64,000 bases of DNA from Saururus chinensis (Eukaryota; Streptophyta; Magnoliopsida; Piperales; Saururaceae): NCBI GenBank assembly GCA_035235625.1, contig CP141143.1:62001-126000 (forward strand). The letters are read 5' to 3'. The first letter of the stretch is position 1, and each line of letters begins with the position of its first letter. Positions 62,200 through 64,000 of this stretch are shown here, piece after piece. Under the pieces are notes generated by a model. The model ran no database searches. It was given only the letters and a program-made list of their open reading frames with translations, and was not told the DNA's origin. The translations under genes and the position numbers were made by a program.

Positions 62200-62870
62200 T
62201 ATTATGCTCCAAAATTCGAGCCCTATCAAACAAGATCCCATAAGGGTAGGTAATTTTTAAAGTGGGCCCCACCTACATGGTACACTTCTCATGGCTCAAG
62301 TCGATATGAGAGGTAATTATTAAAAAATAACAAAATCTATAATTTCGAAACAGGGACTGGGAGCCAAAATCGACGAAATCACCTCATGAGATTATTCCTA
62401 TGATAACCCTAATTTTCTGATGAGTTTTTAAAACTAATAATAGAGTTTTTAATATATTTTTATTAGTAGAATATTGTTTTAGGTTCAGTGTCTAAAAGTT
62501 TTTTGGTAGAGCTCTAAAAGATGAGTATAACGGACCTTAAATCACTTGAATTGAACATCAGGGATGTAAGTAATCGCCTCGAGAAAAGTGTCTTATTAGC
62601 AAGATTCACTATAAAAAAAAGTAAAACCTACTCATGAGTGGTCTTGTTTCAAAGGGCCTATCGATACGAGTCCATCGGTATCAAAATCGCATGATTCCGA
62701 CTTGTGGTTGAAAAGATATCGTCATTTAAAGTTTTAGAATTTTAAAAAAATAAAAAATAAAAATTTATGGGGGGCTGATGTAGGCTAATGCAGAAATTGT
62801 GTGAGCCTTGTGTCAGCAATGCATTGCTAATGCAGACGCATGAGGTTGCATGGCAAATCACTCAACATGA
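62200..62870. mobile_element. Family 3-related LTR fragments in opposing orientations
   Basis: 62230-62300 (AAAGTGGGCCCCACCTACAT) reads as inverted family 3. 62610-62750 (GAGTGGTCTTGTTTCAAAGG, CGATACGAGTCCATCGG) reads forward, and is followed by a different upstream cassette from 62768. Junctions were not resolved. Confidence 0.55.
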
Positions 62871-63416
62871 ATTTAGGATAAGAATAATAACATGCTAGAA
62901 TCTAATAACATATAACTAACTTCATATTTGAACCATATCATAACTTTCAAGATAATATTCATGTTTTCGTAGTAGCATTTCAAAGTAAAAATCACTAATC
63001 ATAACCATAATAACGAAATTTAAGAATAAGAATATGAAAAGGAACAAAAATACTTGAAATGGCAAAACTATTGTTTTGCCGTTCAATCAATTGGAATGCC
63101 ATTCGAATGCCTACACAGTAAGCTCTCATTTCTCTTCAACCTTACAGACCCAAAATCGAAAATACACAAAATCAGCATAAATGTTTAAATCTCACTTCCA
63201 AACATCCCAATATTGAAATATAAGCTTAGAAAATGACATATCTAGTCATTAATAAACCAAAACACAAGGAAATCATTAGAAAGATGATGCTTTACATAAA
63301 TCACCATTAAAGTTCAACATCAAGCAAAACCCACATAAATCATCCCAAACTTCAAATCTGAAACATAGACCCATTTTGGAAGAAGAACCTACATTTAGTG
63401 AGATCTTGATCTGAAA
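62871..63416 (-). other. Diverged family 1-type inverted LTR sequence
   Basis: It resembles 26050-26640 in layout: a GCCGTTCAATCAATTGGAA / CCATTCGAATGCC module at 63084, then ACCATTAAAGTTCAACATCA near 63300. No termini were seen. Confidence 0.4.
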
Positions 63417-64000
63417 TTGTAATAACCCTATTTTTCTGACACATTTTTTTATAAATTTTATTATTTCCTAAGTTTGGTTATAACTCGTTGAGACAAGCGT
63501 AATAAGTCAAAAATACAAAAATTTGAGACCGGGAACAAAAGTTACGGCCTTGGGAAATGTGCTCTAATCGACAGGACCCACTTCTTAAATACGGGTAAAC
63601 CAGACCATAAGTGGTCTAGTCTCGTAGGGCTCGTGAATACGAGCTCAACGGTACCAAGAATGCGTAAAATGGAGTTCGGGATAGGATGTTATGTTTATTT
63701 GAAAATTAAAAAATAAATAAATAAAAATCCGGCTCGGCGCAGCGTAGAGTGGCGCGTGGAGCACGAACACACGCATCACACATGTGATGAACATGTGTTT
63801 GTCATGCGCCCACCGAATTTGGCGGTGGCGCCCACTTGTTCTGGCGGTGGCGCCCTGTCACGGGGATGCCCGGGGAACGCCCGTCGTGCGGCACTCGCAA
63901 GGCCAAACAGCCAAGCGAGTAAGCCTTTCTTCGTCAAGGTCATGGCCTCGTGCCATTCGACCAAGCGTCCAGCCCGTGAAGCCAAGCAACGAACCCGTCC
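63417..64000 (+). mobile_element. Family 3-like LTR start, runs off the window
   Basis: It begins TGTAATAACCCTA. The anchor stretch shared by family 3 (GGTCTAGTCTCGTAGGGCTC, then an A/T-rich run) lies at 63620-63728. A GC-rich cassette follows with a repeated TGGCGGTGGCGCCC (about 63818 and 63842). The end lies beyond 64000. Confidence 0.6.

Overview
This window looks like nuclear DNA of a flowering plant, probably a eudicot. It holds one gene with GT-AG introns in a background of nested long terminal repeats (LTRs), Mutator-like elements (MULEs), microsatellites and a long AT-rich satellite. Splice sites, target-site duplications (TSDs) and repeat boundaries were read by eye; the species is not claimed.

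Layout. 1-8388: satellite array of about 22-bp units, open at the left edge, with higher-order duplications. 8389-11193: decayed Ty3/gypsy chromovirus pol with a probable 3' LTR. 11889-16806 (minus): the only intact-looking gene, a nine-exon USP39/Sad1-type spliceosomal ubiquitin-protease homologue of 575 aa without the catalytic Cys and His. 16830-20205: repeat debris just upstream of its start codon, including a MULE end remnant and a (TA)n run. 20206-36061: an inverted LTR (called family 4 here) broken up by younger insertions. These include a 3.37-kb solo LTR (family 1, TSD TCGGG) inside an older inverted family 1 copy, and a family 2 LTR (TSD GAAGC) that itself contains a family 3 solo LTR (TSD CTTAC). 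About 37200-57105 (minus): a MULE (MULE2) encoding a MuDR-type transposase followed by a plant mobile domain (PMD) protein. A second family 4 LTR (37767-51221, TSD AAGTC/AAGTT) splits it. That LTR contains family 3 and family 2 pieces, a TG...TA solo LTR (43495-44915, TSD GTTAA) and a second MULE (MULE1, 46296-50737, 11-bp TSD with one mismatch). 58002-61455: a second family 1 solo LTR (TSD ATGTG). 61456-64000: repeat fragments and the start of another family 3-like LTR that leaves the window.

Most notable: (i) a MULE carrying transposase plus PMD, recognisable only after mentally removing a 13.5-kb insertion, beside a relative lacking the PMD; (ii) MULE ends built from arrays of ~27-bp palindromes; (iii) LTR hairpins with changing stems around a constant TGTGT loop; (iv) family 3 LTRs with different sequence cassettes at one upstream position; (v) a paired-palindrome module shared by unrelated-looking LTRs. 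Every transposon gene here carries stops or frameshifts, many explained by C-to-T change. The USP39 gene is intact across all nine exons.
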